Shown here piece after piece: positions 44,891 through 56,990 of a DNA stretch of 64,000 nt. The DNA is from Aquatica leii. Its lineage: Eukaryota; Arthropoda; Insecta; Coleoptera; Lampyridae. The notes below the pieces were generated by a model, which was not told the DNA's origin, made no database searches, and saw only the letters and a list, made by a program, of their open reading frames with translations. The translations under genes and the position numbers were made by a program. The DNA is taken from the NCBI GenBank assembly GCA_035610365.1, contig CM069432.1, positions 239,720,104 through 239,784,103 on the forward strand, given 5' to 3'. How positions within the stretch are numbered: the stretch's first letter is position 1; each line of letters starts with the position of its first letter.

Positions 44891-46107
44891 ATGTTTAGAG
44901 GACGTACGAGGAAAAGTCCAAAAGGGTCATTTTCTGAAGAGAGTATGAGAAACGCCGTCCGACAAGTGTTAATAGGAGAAAATGGAATAAAAATGCCGCT
45001 TCGAAAAGCAGCCTCAGAGAATGGCGTAACCTTTCAAACTTTAAGCAGATATGTTAAAAAAGAGTTAAATAAATCGTAATCCCAACTTACAAATACAAAT
45101 GAAGAGTAATTAGAAACACAGTTTGGTTTTTACTGAAGATGAAGAAGAGAAATTAATTGAGTATGTTATTAAGTGCTCAAAAATGTGCTATGGTAAAACC
45201 ACAAAAGATACACGTGTCTTAGCTTACGAAATGGCTAAAATTAATTCAAAAAAGATACCCGCAACTTGGAAACAGAACTAGACAGCAGGTATTGACTGGC
45301 TAAATGGATTCCTAAAGAGACACAATAATAAGCTAAGGAATCGACAACCTGAAGGATGCAGTCTTGCAAGGGCCTCTTCATTTAACGAGCATAATGTTAA
45401 TTTATTCTTTGCCAACCTTCAAAAGCCACATGGCCGTTCGGAAAAATTTTCGGTTGGTACTCGCATATATAATTTGGATGACTCTGGTACGACAACCGTA
45501 CAAAAACCTAAAAAAGTATTATCATCAAGAGGAACTAAACAACTGAGCCAATGCACAAGTGAAGAACGTGGTGTATTAATAACAACTTGTTGTGTAATCA
45601 GTGGTGTTCCCCAAGAAAAATTCCAAACATCATATATTAAATGGTGCCCCACCCGGTATTTTAGGCTTAGCAACTCCTTCAGGGTGAATGAATGGGGAAC
45701 TCTTTCCATCTGTAATGAGACACTTTATTCAATACAGTGAATCTTCTAAAGACAATCCAACAATATTGATTCTAGATAACCATGAGAGCCATCTTACAAT
45801 TGAAACTCTCAATTTAGCAAAGGAATTAGGTGTTATAATGATAACCTTTCCTCCACACTGTAGCCATAAGCTACAGCCATTAGATACATCGGCATTTGCC
45901 TTATTCAAAGCAAATTACAATACTGTTATAGATTCATGGCTCCTGCATCATCTTGGGACGCCACTGTCAATTTATGATGTAGCTAGTTGCGTAGGCATTG
46001 CATTCGAACGCTCTATGATTCCATCAAATATAAAATCTGGGTTTAGAATGACGGATATTTATCCATTCGATAGACATGTGTTTACAAGAAGAGTAATGAC
46101 TTTTTAA
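44891..46107 (+). pseudogene. pogo/Tigger transposase, broken
   Basis: 44891-45079 encodes the DNA-binding HTH (MFRGRTRKSPKGSFSEESMR, KAASENGVTFQTLSRYV) and ends at a TAA. After stops near 45110 and 45281 ([17 protein letters not shown]) comes the second DNA-binding/linker segment. The DDE_1 core then has first Asp in [16 protein letters not shown] (about 45471), second in TILILDNHESHL (about 45772) and third in HCSHKLQPLDTSAF (about 45870). That is the normal order for pogo (DDxD). A frameshift lies at about 45640-45690. The tail GFRMTDIYPFDRHVF is typical of the family. Confidence 0.83.
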
Positions 46108-46700
46108 GTAGTTCCGTAACTGACAGAGAGATTTTAAATATCACACCAACTTCGTCCAATAGCATTGACCAAAATGTCTCTTCATCTTTTGAAGTTACTT
46201 TAGATGAAGCATCTAAAACATCTTTAGTAGAGAACTCAACTGTTAATATTCCTACACAAGTATTTGTGAGTCCTGAAGTTTTCCAAGGGTATCCAAAAGC
46301 GGGAGAACGAAAAATCAAGAATAGTCAGCGTAAAAGAGCTACTAGTATCATACCTACTGATACTCCTGAAAAAGACAAGATTGAAATGAAGTGGGTAGAG
46401 AAGAAAGAAAAAGAACTTCAGAAAAAGGCAAGTAGCTGCAAACGATATATTTAAAAGAAAAAATTAAATTCTCCACAAAAATGTATCATATAATGAAGAT
46501 CAAGATGATGAAGACAAATGATCATTTCATGACGATTCTGATGATGATGTTGAAAGGCACGTTTGGATCCCCGAAGTTGAACCATCAGGATTTGAAGAAC
46601 TTGATAAAGACCCAGACCCAAATGATTTTGTTTTGGTGCAGTTCAATGCAAAAAGGGAGATAGTATTTTATGTAGGAAAAGTGGTGCAAACGGAAAAATG
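46108..46700 (+). pseudogene. pogo transposase C-terminal tail remnants
   Basis: Low-complexity Ser/Lys/Asp-rich reading in broken frames, with VFVSPEVFQGYPKAGERKIK at about 46261-46320 and acidic stretches near 46500. It fits the hydrophilic C-terminal extension found after the DDE core in these transposases. Confidence 0.5.
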
Positions 46701-47196
46701 AAATTGAAGTCAATTTTTTAAGAATAGCAAGGAAGTTTACAGGACACTTCTATGGTCTCAACCGAAGATATAAAGATGATTTTGCCTCCTCCAACACTTT
46801 TAGGAAGTACGAAAAGGTTGCAATCATACTATAAATTTAAAATTAATTTTGGCAGTCTAAATATGCGATAAACATTTTTACCTATATCAACCTAAATTTT
46901 ACTATAACAGTTTATTTTTTAGAAAATAGTTTTATTTTGTAGAGTTTCTTTGGTTATTTTATTCTGTTAAATTAAAGAATTTTTAAAAAACTAACAATGT
47001 TTATAGACATTTTTCTATGTCTATACGATCAAAAATAAGCAATTGGGTATTTTTTTTAACTACCAATGTATGGATTTTTTTACTTGTTAGCATTGCTTAT
47101 AAGCTACTTATATCATAAAAATCGTTTTGGTTCTCTCTTTTTTTTAATAGTTCCAATAATTGAACTTGAATTTTTCCGTCTCATGATGGCCCACTA

Positions 47197-49481
47197 AACA
47201 ATTTCCTGTGATGTAGGTGAATAATTGTGCAATCTGAATTATACATCATATAATACCTATGAAATAGGTATATATAACCATGTTTAACATTAAAAAAACT
47301 GCTAATATAATGTAATATTAAAGAACATCAAAAGCAATCTTTTCTCTAGTTTCTAGTCATAACTCTGCTTGTCCAGGAAAACGTGACATTTTGCAGAAAA
47401 TTGACACACAAATCAACACTAAATATTATACACTACAAAATGAATTTTAAGTAACCCCTTTATTTATATACCCTACTTAGTAATAACAGAGCCTTGGACA
47501 GAAACGAGCATTCCATACCCCCAATAAGAATGGGGTTAGGGTCTCTGGAAACACTGCTTTAAGCGTAATTTTGATGAGAATTTCTGTATTCTTTCTTTTC
47601 AAATTTTAATTCAATCTTTGATTTTGGTTTCAATACGCTAAGTACTAGTAATAAAAGTAGAAAAACATTTGTAAATTTTTGTTTAGTAGGTAATTATACT
47701 AGTTTTATAATCAACAATCTTAGGTTTTCCAAAATAATTGAAATGTAATGAACCAAATCCAAATGATTGCAAAATTCATTACGTTTGCCAAATGTAATGT
47801 TTTGCACCCTATATGGATTTATTAAACTAAATAATAAGTAAAAGTAAAGGAAAAAAATCATATGTGTCGTTATTAAAAATAATTGAGAACATTTAATTAT
47901 GTTCACGCTAAGAAGATTGGAAACTGTTATGACAGCTAATGGCTCTATAATAAAATATTAAATAGTACTATTTTCTATGCTGGATAATTCCCCTGCTGTT
48001 ATCACACAAGCTGAGCTTTTGTCACATGTCGCAGTCATGTTACTTGTGTGGGGTCCATAAACCCGTTCTCGTTAAAAAGGAAAATCATCATAGAATGAAT
48101 GGTTTAGTGTTCAAGAAAACAGATAAAAATGCCTATAAACATTTTTTGTAATATGTAAAACTTTACTCCTATTATATTTTTCCATTTTTTGAAATTTCGT
48201 AATTTTTCTTATATTCAAATTTAAAAAATAACAGGCAATGTAAACAGAGCACACGTTTAACATTATACTTAAACAAAATGAATTTGAATTACTTGAAGAA
48301 AAAGTAAAAATAAGAAAAGCTAATATTTCGCGTAAGGTAATGCTTTAAGGACACAGGATGCTCAAATACGGTCCCATGTGCTGTAAAGAAAGTTTAAAAT
48401 AGACTTTGCTCTGCGGTCCATAGGCTGTGACGAAAGTTTAGCCGTGGGGCTGAACGTGGTAAATACTAATCATTTGTCCCAGCTTCGCCTGAGTGCAACC
48501 TATGTATATTCTACGATGTAACATCTTTTAGGTTGATCGTTACTTATAATTATCAGGTTTTCGAAGTACAAAGCATTTAAAAAAAAATTTTTCTCTTTAA
48601 TTGAAGGTTGAAACTTTGTGTTTATATTATTAATTTAGAAATAAACGTTGTTGATCATTTTGTACAAAAAAAGAGACTGATATTTCCAATGTTTGGTGAT
48701 AAATTTCCATTACTTAGTTTTGGCAAAAACTTGCAAAAATTCTGTTTGATTTATAGGTATCGTATAGTATAGTATCGTTATACTCATATTTCCAGTTCAG
48801 TTACATCGTACTAAAGATAATATCTTTTTAAATTCTTTTTAAAAGAATATTAATTTTCTCACCACTTGTTCTTTTCGTTATAATATAAATAAGATTTTAC
48901 GAAATCCTCCTGAAAATAAAACTCTACAGGCACAGATAAGTAAATTTGAGTTACGCATACCTTCTGTCTAATACTTAAACTAGTAGGTTTGATATCATCC
49001 ATAAATTGGGTTAAATCAGCAAAGTTGAAGCATTTTTTCCGTGTATTATGACAGTGTAATCAAAAAAACAATTGAACATCGGATTTTACCTATATTCATA
49101 AAAATCCATTTTCTATGAAAAATGCAAACTACGAATAAATGTTATGAGAATTTGTAATGGGAATTAAGATTACAATTGTTCAACCACTAATTACGTTCAA
49201 ATGATGATAATACTTCTTTTACAAAGAAAATCGGAATGTTGACTTTAATTTAATCCGGAAATATTAAAAATTTAGGCTAATTAAAACAGCAATTGCATAT
49301 TTGGGGATGTAGTTTAAATTTATTCGAGTTATTAATGGAACTTTTTTAATTAAGGGCTATAGCATTATTTTAAAACTTGAGCAGAGAACATAAATACATA
49401 AATAGAAAATTCGGCGAAAAAAAAATTAAATCTTTATGGTACAATTAAATACATATTTGCAGCAAAAAAACATGTTTTTTG
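47197..49481. other. intronic sequence, no gene seen
   Basis: AT-rich. Around 48370-48440 two GCGGTCC/CGGTCC-containing segments (CGGTCCCATGTGCTGTAA and CGGTCCATAGGCTGTGAC) about 45 bp apart form an imperfect duplication. No coding or RNA family. Confidence 0.4.
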
Positions 49482-49612
49482 AACGCTTGAGGCGGTGCTT
49501 GTAAAGAAAGTATGTATACAATGCCAATGCTGTAAATATAACTAGGCGCTCTGTTATAACGTAAGTTTCGTTGCCTACCTTGCCGGTCGCGCTTAAAAGT
49601 GTCCAAAGCGGG
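49482..49612. repeat. dispersed repeat, partner of 43528-43700
   Basis: Inverted, diverged copy of the 43.5-kb repeat, including GAACGCTTGAGGCGGTGCTT and CTTGCCGGTCGCGCTTAAAA. Noncoding. Confidence 0.65.
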
Positions 49613-50477
49613 TCGTTTAAAAACTATGTACCGTCGTAAACATGTCAATAGATGGCGCTGTTAGTTAAATACTGTTTTCTAAAACAAAATTGTTTGAAGT
49701 TGTATATAAGCTTTACCGACTTCGCCCATACATCGCCATCAACACAAGGGTTTAATTTCTTCTGCAAGGAAAAAATGCGAAAACTGTCAAAAACTAAAAA
49801 TTTCCCGCATGCAAAGCAGCGCAAGTAAGCTGGTAGTACATAAAGATTGAATATAAAAATTATTAAAACCAACAACTTAATTGACTAATACGATCTAATT
49901 CTTTTGTACTTTATTAAACGTTATTGCGTTAACCAACTTGAGCTTCTTAATTATACCGATTATTATCAACAATTATCTTTTAATTTATTGTTTTAATTTT
50001 ATAGCAACACATTCTCGTCGGCGCTAACTTATTTTCTTTTAATGTTTGCTTTTACACACTACGCCAAGCGCGAATTTTAATTAATTAGGTACTGGTTTAA
50101 AGCAAATATATTGATTGATTATTTAAACTAAACTTGTATAATTTGTTTTATAAACTAAAAAATTTTACATTTTTATGGGATTTTCTTGTAAGTAAAAACA
50201 ATGAAAAAGTAATCCACGTTGACAATGAATGATGAATGATTTTTATGTGCATAGTAAAATCGGCATTCTCTTCTACCTAATATTTCTACTCTCAACACTG
50301 TGTTAATTAAACGTTCATTAAAACTTATATAAGTTTCATTTTCAAAATAGAAAGTTTGTTATTTAAATTTAACGACAATACTTTGAAATAAAATCTTTTA
50401 AATAATTTCTATGCGGCATCTGAGGATTTATAATACGTGAGTAGAATTAAATTTTGTTATTCTATCGTAGTAATATA
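49613..50477. other. intronic sequence, no gene seen
   Basis: AT-rich with no recognisable element; ends at the TA target dinucleotide (50476-50477) of the Tc1-like transposon. Confidence 0.4.
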
Positions 50478-52092
50478 CACTACCGCTCATGGAAGTTAGG
50501 GCAATTGCTGTATTTTGACAACAATGCTAATAAAAGATAGAAATTTAATTTAAAGTGTAATTTATTGATTCTATAGTTTAACACACAATGTAAGCAATAA
50601 AAATAATTGAATATTAAGACGAAACCGCGCTTTAATAACTTTAAATATTCATACTTTCTTTTCGTCGAAATATCCTCCTTTCGCGTTCAATACGGCTTGC
50701 ACCACTCGCGGCATTCGTTCAGTTAATTTTTTTAATCGTTCGTTGCACATATCACTCCAAGTGGTTTGGAGAAGCTGCCAAAGGTGCTGCTGTGACGTTG
50801 GACAGTGTTTCCTTATCTGTCGATCGATTTCATCCCATAGTAACTCGATGGGGTTCAGATCTGGGCTCTGAGGCGGCCACTGCATTATTTGTAAAATATT
50901 ACTGGTTTCTTGTAAATTTAAATATTGTTTGCAGATTACTGCAGTGTGTTTAGGATCATTATCTTGCATAAATACAAAGTTTTCTCCGATTAGTCGAAGT
51001 CCAGAAGGAATTGCATTGTTTTCAAGAATCCTCCTGTACGTTTCTTTTCGCATTATACCATCGATTTTAATTAAATCACCTGTCCCTGCTGTAGAGAAAC
51101 AACCCCAGACCATAACTGAACCACCCCCATGTTTGACAGTTGGAACAATACATTCACGAAGCATTTTTTCATTCTTTGATCTTCGTACGAATATTCTTCG
51201 CTTTTGTCCAAAAACTTCGAATTTCGACTCATCAGTCCAAAGAACTCTTGTCCAATCTTCTGCCGTCCAATTACGATACGTTTGTGCCCATTTTAACCGT
51301 TTTTGTCTATTTCCACGACGTAACAATGGTTTCCTCAAAGCAACACGTCCGTGAAGACCGCTTTCTTGTAAACGACGTTTTGTTGTACTTACTGACACGG
51401 GATTTTCACGATCGCGATTGATTTCAGCTGTAATTTCAGGTGCTGTAAGTCGTCGATTTCTTTTACTTAGCAATCTAATTCTTAAATCTTCAGCCGGCGT
51501 TGTGATTCTTGAAGGTCCTGGTCGATTACGGTCTTCAATACAACCAGTTTTCCGATGTCGATCTATTGTATAATGCACTGTTGACTTTGTTACTTCAAGT
51601 TTTTTAGCAATTACACGTTCGGAATATCCTTCATTATGAAGAGTAATTATAGCTGATCGTTTTTGTACAGTTATTGGTTTACCTTTCGGCATTTTAGAAT
51701 AATATCTTATTTATTATTCACTTTATTAGAATAGCACACTACTGTATTGCACAAAGTATAGACAAAGAGTATAAGTAATAAATAATGTTTAGGATCATAT
51801 TTTCCCACCCCGCACAATACTTTCACAGCTGCAAACAATTCTAGGTACCTGCGAGGAACTACCTACTTAGGAATTTCCAAGCTATTGTAAAGTAATTACT
51901 AATCGTATTAAGCAAGCAATAACAGTTTTGTCAGAAAAAAAAGTTTTGAGCAAATATATTTTACCTATTACAATTAAAAAGATTTACTTTTAATAATAAT
52001 ATACATTTATATTAAATATAATTCACAGATTTAAAAAAATATATATTTTAACCGCATTATACGAGTTGCCCTAACTTCCATGAGCGGTAGTG
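50478..52092 (-). mobile_element. intact Tc1-like transposon (DD38E spacing)
   Basis: 1,615 bp with perfect 27-bp terminal inverted repeats, CACTACCGCTCATGGAAGTT then AGGGCAA, at both ends. It is flanked by TA target duplications (50476-50477 and 52093-52094). A single uninterrupted transposase frame lies on the minus strand. All structural parts of an autonomous Tc1/mariner element are present, making it the youngest-looking insertion in the window. It sits in the same orientation as the host receptor gene. Confidence 0.95.
50649..51692 (-). CDS. Tc1-like transposase, full length
   Basis: 347 residues, in the normal size range. N-terminal paired-like HTH DNA-binding region (about 1-110: KRSAIITLHNEGYSERVIAK is the first helix-turn-helix, TAPEITAEIN lies in the second). 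A basic GRPR-like linker reads DRNRPGPSR (55-63). The catalytic DDE core has D154 in LWTDESKFEVFG, D244 in FMQDNDPKHTA and E283 in PDLNPIELLWDEI. Thirty-eight residues separate D244 and E283, against 34 in classic Tc1, matching the DD38E group. The start ATG is the first in frame, about 400 bp inside the right inverted repeat. No stop or frameshift, so potentially functional. It cuts and pastes its own element at TA sites. Confidence 0.95.
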   Translation of the reverse strand: MPKGKPITVQKRSAIITLHNEGYSERVIAKKLEVTKSTVHYTIDRHRKTGCIEDRNRPGPSRITTPAEDLRIRLLSKRNRRLTAPEITAEINRDRENPVSVSTTKRRLQESGLHGRVALRKPLLRRGNRQKRLKWAQTYRNWTAEDWTRVLWTDESKFEVFGQKRRIFVRRSKNEKMLRECIVPTVKHGGGSVMVWGCFSTAGTGDLIKIDGIMRKETYRRILENNAIPSGLRLIGENFVFMQDNDPKHTAVICKQYLNLQETSNILQIMQWPPQSPDLNPIELLWDEIDRQIRKHCPTSQQHLWQLLQTTWSDMCNERLKKLTERMPRVVQAVLNAKGGYFDEKKV

Positions 52093-52094
52093 TA

Positions 52095-53379
52095 CATGTG
52101 TTTATATAGATATTTGTTGGAATTTTATTATTTTCTAAGGTTTCGATAAAAACAATTTAAAGTTAAACACGTATTTTGGTAAAGTTGGTAAATAACAAAT
52201 TTTGCAATGTAAAGTATTTTAAGCTCAATCTTATAAATGTTAAATTTAAATAGGAAAATTGGTTCAAGATTTCTTCAATAATGCGCATCTAAAACGAGGC
52301 AAATGAATATATAAATACTAGTGTTTTAATTATAAAAATATAAAAATGAATTGGAATAACTTTATACGATTGAAAACATAAGCACGAAGTACAACATGTC
52401 ATTCAAATTTTATTTAACAAACGTTTAGAAAAATACATTAATTAAAATTATCAAGAAAATAGAGGCATGTAACTAAACCAAATAAAAAATTACACAAGTT
52501 AATAATTATATTAGAAATCCAAATCATTCAAAACAAAATACATATACATAGAAAAAAAAACAAAATATTAATTTTTACGTTGCAAATGCATTATAGTAAA
52601 GGTAACTTGAAAATGTTTCTTTATTTATTTTTCACTTTGTTATCATTTACTCACAATGTCTAGGATACGAGATACGTAAACATATACATAACAACCGAGG
52701 CTTTATGACAGGGATCATGGATTTATAACGCCTTTTCATAATGCTCGCTTATTACGTATTTTAAAATAGTTTTTTTTCTATTTTTGTTTAGATTTAGATG
52801 ATATCAAGTTTTCTATTTCTTTTTGTGCAATTCTTGCATATACAATGTGATTATAAAATTAATCTGACAAATAATTAAACTGTTTCTTGTTCTAAACTAC
52901 TAGATATACTTGTAATAAAAACTAAATTGCTAATTTTTAGTTTTTATTTTATATAAAGTGAAAAATAAAATCTGATATACATCACTAACTAGATGATTAC
53001 GTCTATTGAACAACACACATCCCACGCGCTATATACGTTTCCCTCCGGGCGTGATCATCGAAATAACACCCTTAGTATATAAATAGCTATTATGTTGCCT
53101 ATGTCAAAATAAATCGTAATTATCATAATTTTATGATATATAGTATGCTACGTGCATAAATTTCATAATGTTATAGCCTGTATATTTATTACCCTAAAGT
53201 TCGATTTCTATTTCCGACGCCCTCTAGGGAGTTTAGTTTTACTTCATCTCCTGTTAAGACGTCAAACCGTGAACTACTTAAAATCGTGGTTGTGATGGTA
53301 TAACCTCTTAATCTTATAACATCGGCGTTAATGGAAATTATAATTTGAAAACGCATTTCTAGTAGTTTATTCATTACAG
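52095..53379. other. intronic sequence, no gene seen
   Basis: AT-rich; a slightly GC-richer stretch around 53010-53060 and 53205-53230 contains no recognisable motif. Confidence 0.4.
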
Positions 53380-54310
53380 GGTAAGCTTTTCCTGTTAGTT
53401 TTTAGAGTTCTTTGGTAATTTTCTTTTTAATTTCACAGCACGTCCCGCCACGTTTTGGCTGCACGTTTCGATGTATGACCGATCGATTATAATTCTGGAA
53501 GGCCTACGTTAAAACTAAAAAAAAAGTCTCGACAATAACTTTTCTCCGAGATTCTACTTTTTATGTGTCAAACAACTGCGATATCAACTTTTACTTAATG
53601 CGTGCAATAGCATTCGATAATCAAGTTTTTATGTGTAATTTTTTTTTAATACTAATTAACAATTTTGTAGATTTTTACTTTCGTGAGTCATTGTGTTGAC
53701 ACGATTTGCTGTTCATAATTATTCCAGGTCGACTCAACGAGGAAAACGTTTTCTTCGGACAAGTACTGGATAGTGGGTAAGTTTTATTTAATTATGTTGT
53801 CAGAAAAGTCGCTCACGGTATTGTGCTTGTTTTAACTTACGCAATTACAATAATTGTTTCAATACCATTGAGGTATTTTCATAAATTATTTTGTGTATTG
53901 CATGCTATGAACCATAGATTTTGTGATGTAATTTTTCTTCGCTATCGACACCCTATGTGTAAACTTATGTATTGTGTGTTGCCGATACTTCCGCCATTTA
54001 TGTACTACAAAATTCCTGGTACCCAATGTTAATACCTAATCTACGTTATTAAATTAAACTTGTTATACATATTTATTTTTTTCTTTTTTTGGTTACACGA
54101 AAGCCAATGTAACAAGGATTACGGACCTGATTTTGATACAAGCTTAGACTTTCTGTCTTGATCGAAACAGAAATTTTAGTTAGAAAGATCTGGCGCCCTT
54201 TAAATTAAACTTTTTTTAATCTCTTCTATCTCCGACTAGTGTGAGTTCGCCGTGTAAGGTTCGTAAGACCTATAGCTTGTAACAAGTATTGTGCATTTTT
54301 TGTTTTGCAG
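53380..54310 (+). repeat. LTR-like noncoding repeat related to 41685-43105
   Basis: Blocks 53650-53800 and 54160-54300 are related to 42240-42400 and 42885-43020 in the same order and orientation. Shared features are ATTGTGTTGACACGATTTGC-like sequence, a stretch bounded by CAG and GGTAAGT, TCTGGCGCCCTT, and GTGAGTT-GCCGTG-AGGTTCGTAA-AGCTTGTAACAA. They look like LTR/leader pieces of one retroelement family. Ends are not defined. Confidence 0.5.
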
Positions 54311-55448
54311 TCAATATCCTACATAACGGTTATTGTAATTATTATTTGTTTTAATTGTAATAGTTTACAAAACTGTTATGGTTGTTGTAAGATAATATTT
54401 CCAAGATTTTTTTGAAACGTGCTACTAAGAGATAGAAACACAGTTGTTCATTGAATGTTTTTGTTTTTAACAGCTTTTATAATCATTTTAGAATTGTTTT
54501 GTTGATAGCACTATTTACGTAAATGTTCAAAATATTGCCAAGGAAGATTGTTGGAGTCAATTAGTTTACGTTTTTCTAAGGCTCTTGGCAAAGTGAAACG
54601 TTTTAATGGGTTGTTAATGATGGTATTAGTTTAACTGTAGTTTTTTTGTAGGTTATTAAGATCTCTTGGGAACTATGCAATTAAACCAATCAAAAAATCA
54701 AAAAATACAGAAAGCCAGGTCACATTGTGTTATAAAAATCTAACAGACAGGATTTTTATAGTTGAATACTGTCTATGTTATGCGTTGTTGTGTATTCAGC
54801 ATTACAAGTTTCTTTTTTTTTTCTATTATCCGTTAAGTCATTTTAGCAGTTTTTTTAGTAATTTGATGTTGCTGCAAATAATGAATTTGAAAAATAAACC
54901 AATAAACACAAAAAGATGTTCGAAGTAAACTTTTAAAACAAAATTACAGAAACAAATTGTACCAGTAAAATAGCAATTACTCAGAATAAAAATGCTAGAC
55001 TTATACGTGGTACGTGGTTCCCTTAATATCCAGTATAAATCGCAATTCACAATGATTTTTGTGTTGAAATTGAAAAATCTATACACTAAAGTGACCATTG
55101 TTTTGAAAGATGGAGTAGTCGACTCTAATGTTCATATTGTGTAAAGTGCTACTTTAATTTAAGTTAGTGTAAAACTTGCTTTAGTCATTAAAGATATTTT
55201 TTTGGTTCCTTTTTACTGGGCATCACTGTTATATAAGAAATGGCAAATTAAACGTATTTTGTAAGTGAAGTTACATTTTATTTTAAACTCTTTTTTTCGA
55301 CCTTGCTAATCGTACATCACAGTCTACCATCAAATATTGATAACTAACATTACCGAAGAAGTTATTTTGGAAACGTTATAAAAAAGTATGAATTCTATTT
55401 GGATAAAAAACATATTGTCTTTAAAACTTACGGTAAATAAATCTCTTA
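54311..55448. other. intronic sequence, no gene seen
   Basis: AT-rich, short antisense frames only. Ends at the TTA duplication (55446-55448) of the next MITE. Confidence 0.4.
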
Positions 55449-55604
55449 AGGCGGGTTGCACAAAGCAAATCAAAAATGTAACAACTGATTATTTCTCAAA
55501 ACAATTGCTACATAGCCAATGAAACCACGTTTATTGGTGATGTAACAACTGATTTCAGAAATAATCACTTGCTACATTTTTTATTTGCTTTGTGCAACCC
55601 GCCT
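55449..55604. mobile_element. 156-bp palindromic MITE with TTA duplication
   Basis: Flanked by TTA on both sides (55446-55448, 55605-55607), as in PIF/Harbinger elements. The terminal inverted repeat AGGCGGGTTGCACAAAGCAA, then AT, continues for 31 bp with one mismatch. Weaker complementarity runs through most of each half, so the element can fold into one long hairpin. No coding capacity. Confidence 0.85.
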
Positions 55605-55607
55605 TTA

Positions 55608-56559
55608 ATTTGTCAAAAAAAGTAGCCGTGCAAGTCTCATTTAGTGATAGCGCGACTCTGAATTTAAAAAATGAGAGTGATGACATGATTTGCGCTATTA
55701 ATCCAAAGACCAGAAAAAAGACTAGTAGTTGAAAGAACTTTGGAACGGGTGCCAGTAAAGATCTTGAATGTCAACTTCATATATTTAGTGAATATTTCTA
55801 ATTGTATATTCCTCAAATATTCAAAAAACGTTATATGTATAATTACAGAATGGGCTAATAATATTCAATATATAATATGTACGCATGTACTTTCCAAACG
55901 TTTGTTGTTTTTAACTTTTTTTATCTTAACACGTCTAAATTAAGGATATTTGATATTCAGTTTTGAATGTTTCTTTAAATTTTTATCTGTATTTACATAG
56001 CTTTTACTAGTTTTTTAATGAAAATCATAATTGTAACACTAAAAATAATATAAACTGTGTATGTTAGTTTATACATTAACATAGTTTTGTAATTTTTTAA
56101 AAAATAGTTAATCTGTAATGCAGTTTCAGATACTATTATTTATATTTACTGGTAAATTTCGCCATATTAAAATGTGAAGTGTGCAATAGCTGCTGATCGA
56201 CTTCTTAAATGATTTTATTCAAAAATATGTGCATAATCCTTCAAATGGCTTATGTTTGTTGTCGTAGAAGAGTGTTAAACAAAAAACGAATTTTGAAATC
56301 TTACATTTGAGTAAATTAGTATTTTGTAAGTGTTGTAACACATTTTTATCTTTAAATAATTAACTTTCTTATTAACATTTCGGAGTTGTTTGTTATAAAG
56401 CATCATCTATGTTAAATTTATGTTTTATGTTGTATGTCAAAAATTATTTAGTTTGAATTAGGTGTAGGAAACTACAAAAAAAAATGTATATTAACATTAA
56501 CGATTAACTATAAATTGAAATACAAATCATTCAAGTAGAAATCAACTCAGATTAGGTCA
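55608..56559. other. intronic sequence, no gene seen
   Basis: AT-rich; nothing recognised. Confidence 0.35.
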
Positions 56560-56990
56560 AAGCAAAACTCCTGCAAGGTAAAAAGTAGCAAAATGGTAAA
56601 CATTGCAGTGAATCAGCATTAGGAATATATAATATCAGAACCAAAAAATCTCCATAGTGTTGGGGTTGTAAACAAAAAGGAAATTACGAAAATCAATAGC
56701 CGCAAAAGAAAGCTATTCCCAATATGTGAAATCCTAATAAAGATGGAAGGTTTGAAAAACATGCTGGAAATAAAACTTCGTCATCTGATGCTTTGCGCAT
56801 TAATATGAAAAACATTAATTGGTATATTGATAGCGGTGTATCATCTCATATGACTGGCAACAAAAACTTGTTAACAAATGTGTCAAGGAAAAATTCAAGT
56901 ACAAAAATAATGGTAGCAAATGATTCTAAATTTAGTGTTACTGGAACTGGTTTTGTCAACTAAAAAAACTTGTAAAATTTTCATAAAAAG
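56560..56990 (+). pseudogene. Ty1/copia gag-protease remnant
   Basis: Plus strand. CWGCKQKGNYEN (about 56662-56697) is a decayed CCHC zinc knuckle. About 120 bases later NWYIDSGVSSHMTGNKNLLT (about 56818-56877) is the copia-type protease active site, which normally reads WxxDSGAxxHM, followed by KIMVANDSKFSVTGTG. Stops in frame around 56699. No integrase or RT follows, because PLE sequence begins at 57036. Clearly a fragment, but the motif pair is diagnostic of copia. Confidence 0.8.

Larger units (their letters stand above)
44464..47194 (+). mobile_element. pogo/Tigger-type DNA transposon, degraded
   Basis: 2,731 bp flanked by TA on both sides (44462-44463, 47195-47196). Ends are GAGTGGGCCACTATGAGAC on the left and GTGGGCCATCATGAGAC in reverse complement on the right, forming imperfect inverted repeats. 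A subterminal GGGCCACCAT repeat also occurs at 44505 (partial) and 44816. The internal gene has an N-terminal Psq/CENP-B-like helix-turn-helix and a DDE_1-type core. Stops and frameshifts are present. Confidence 0.85.

Noticed and set aside
50929..51421. Plus-strand frames of 93-141 codons
   Set aside because: Antisense shadows of the Tc1-like transposase.
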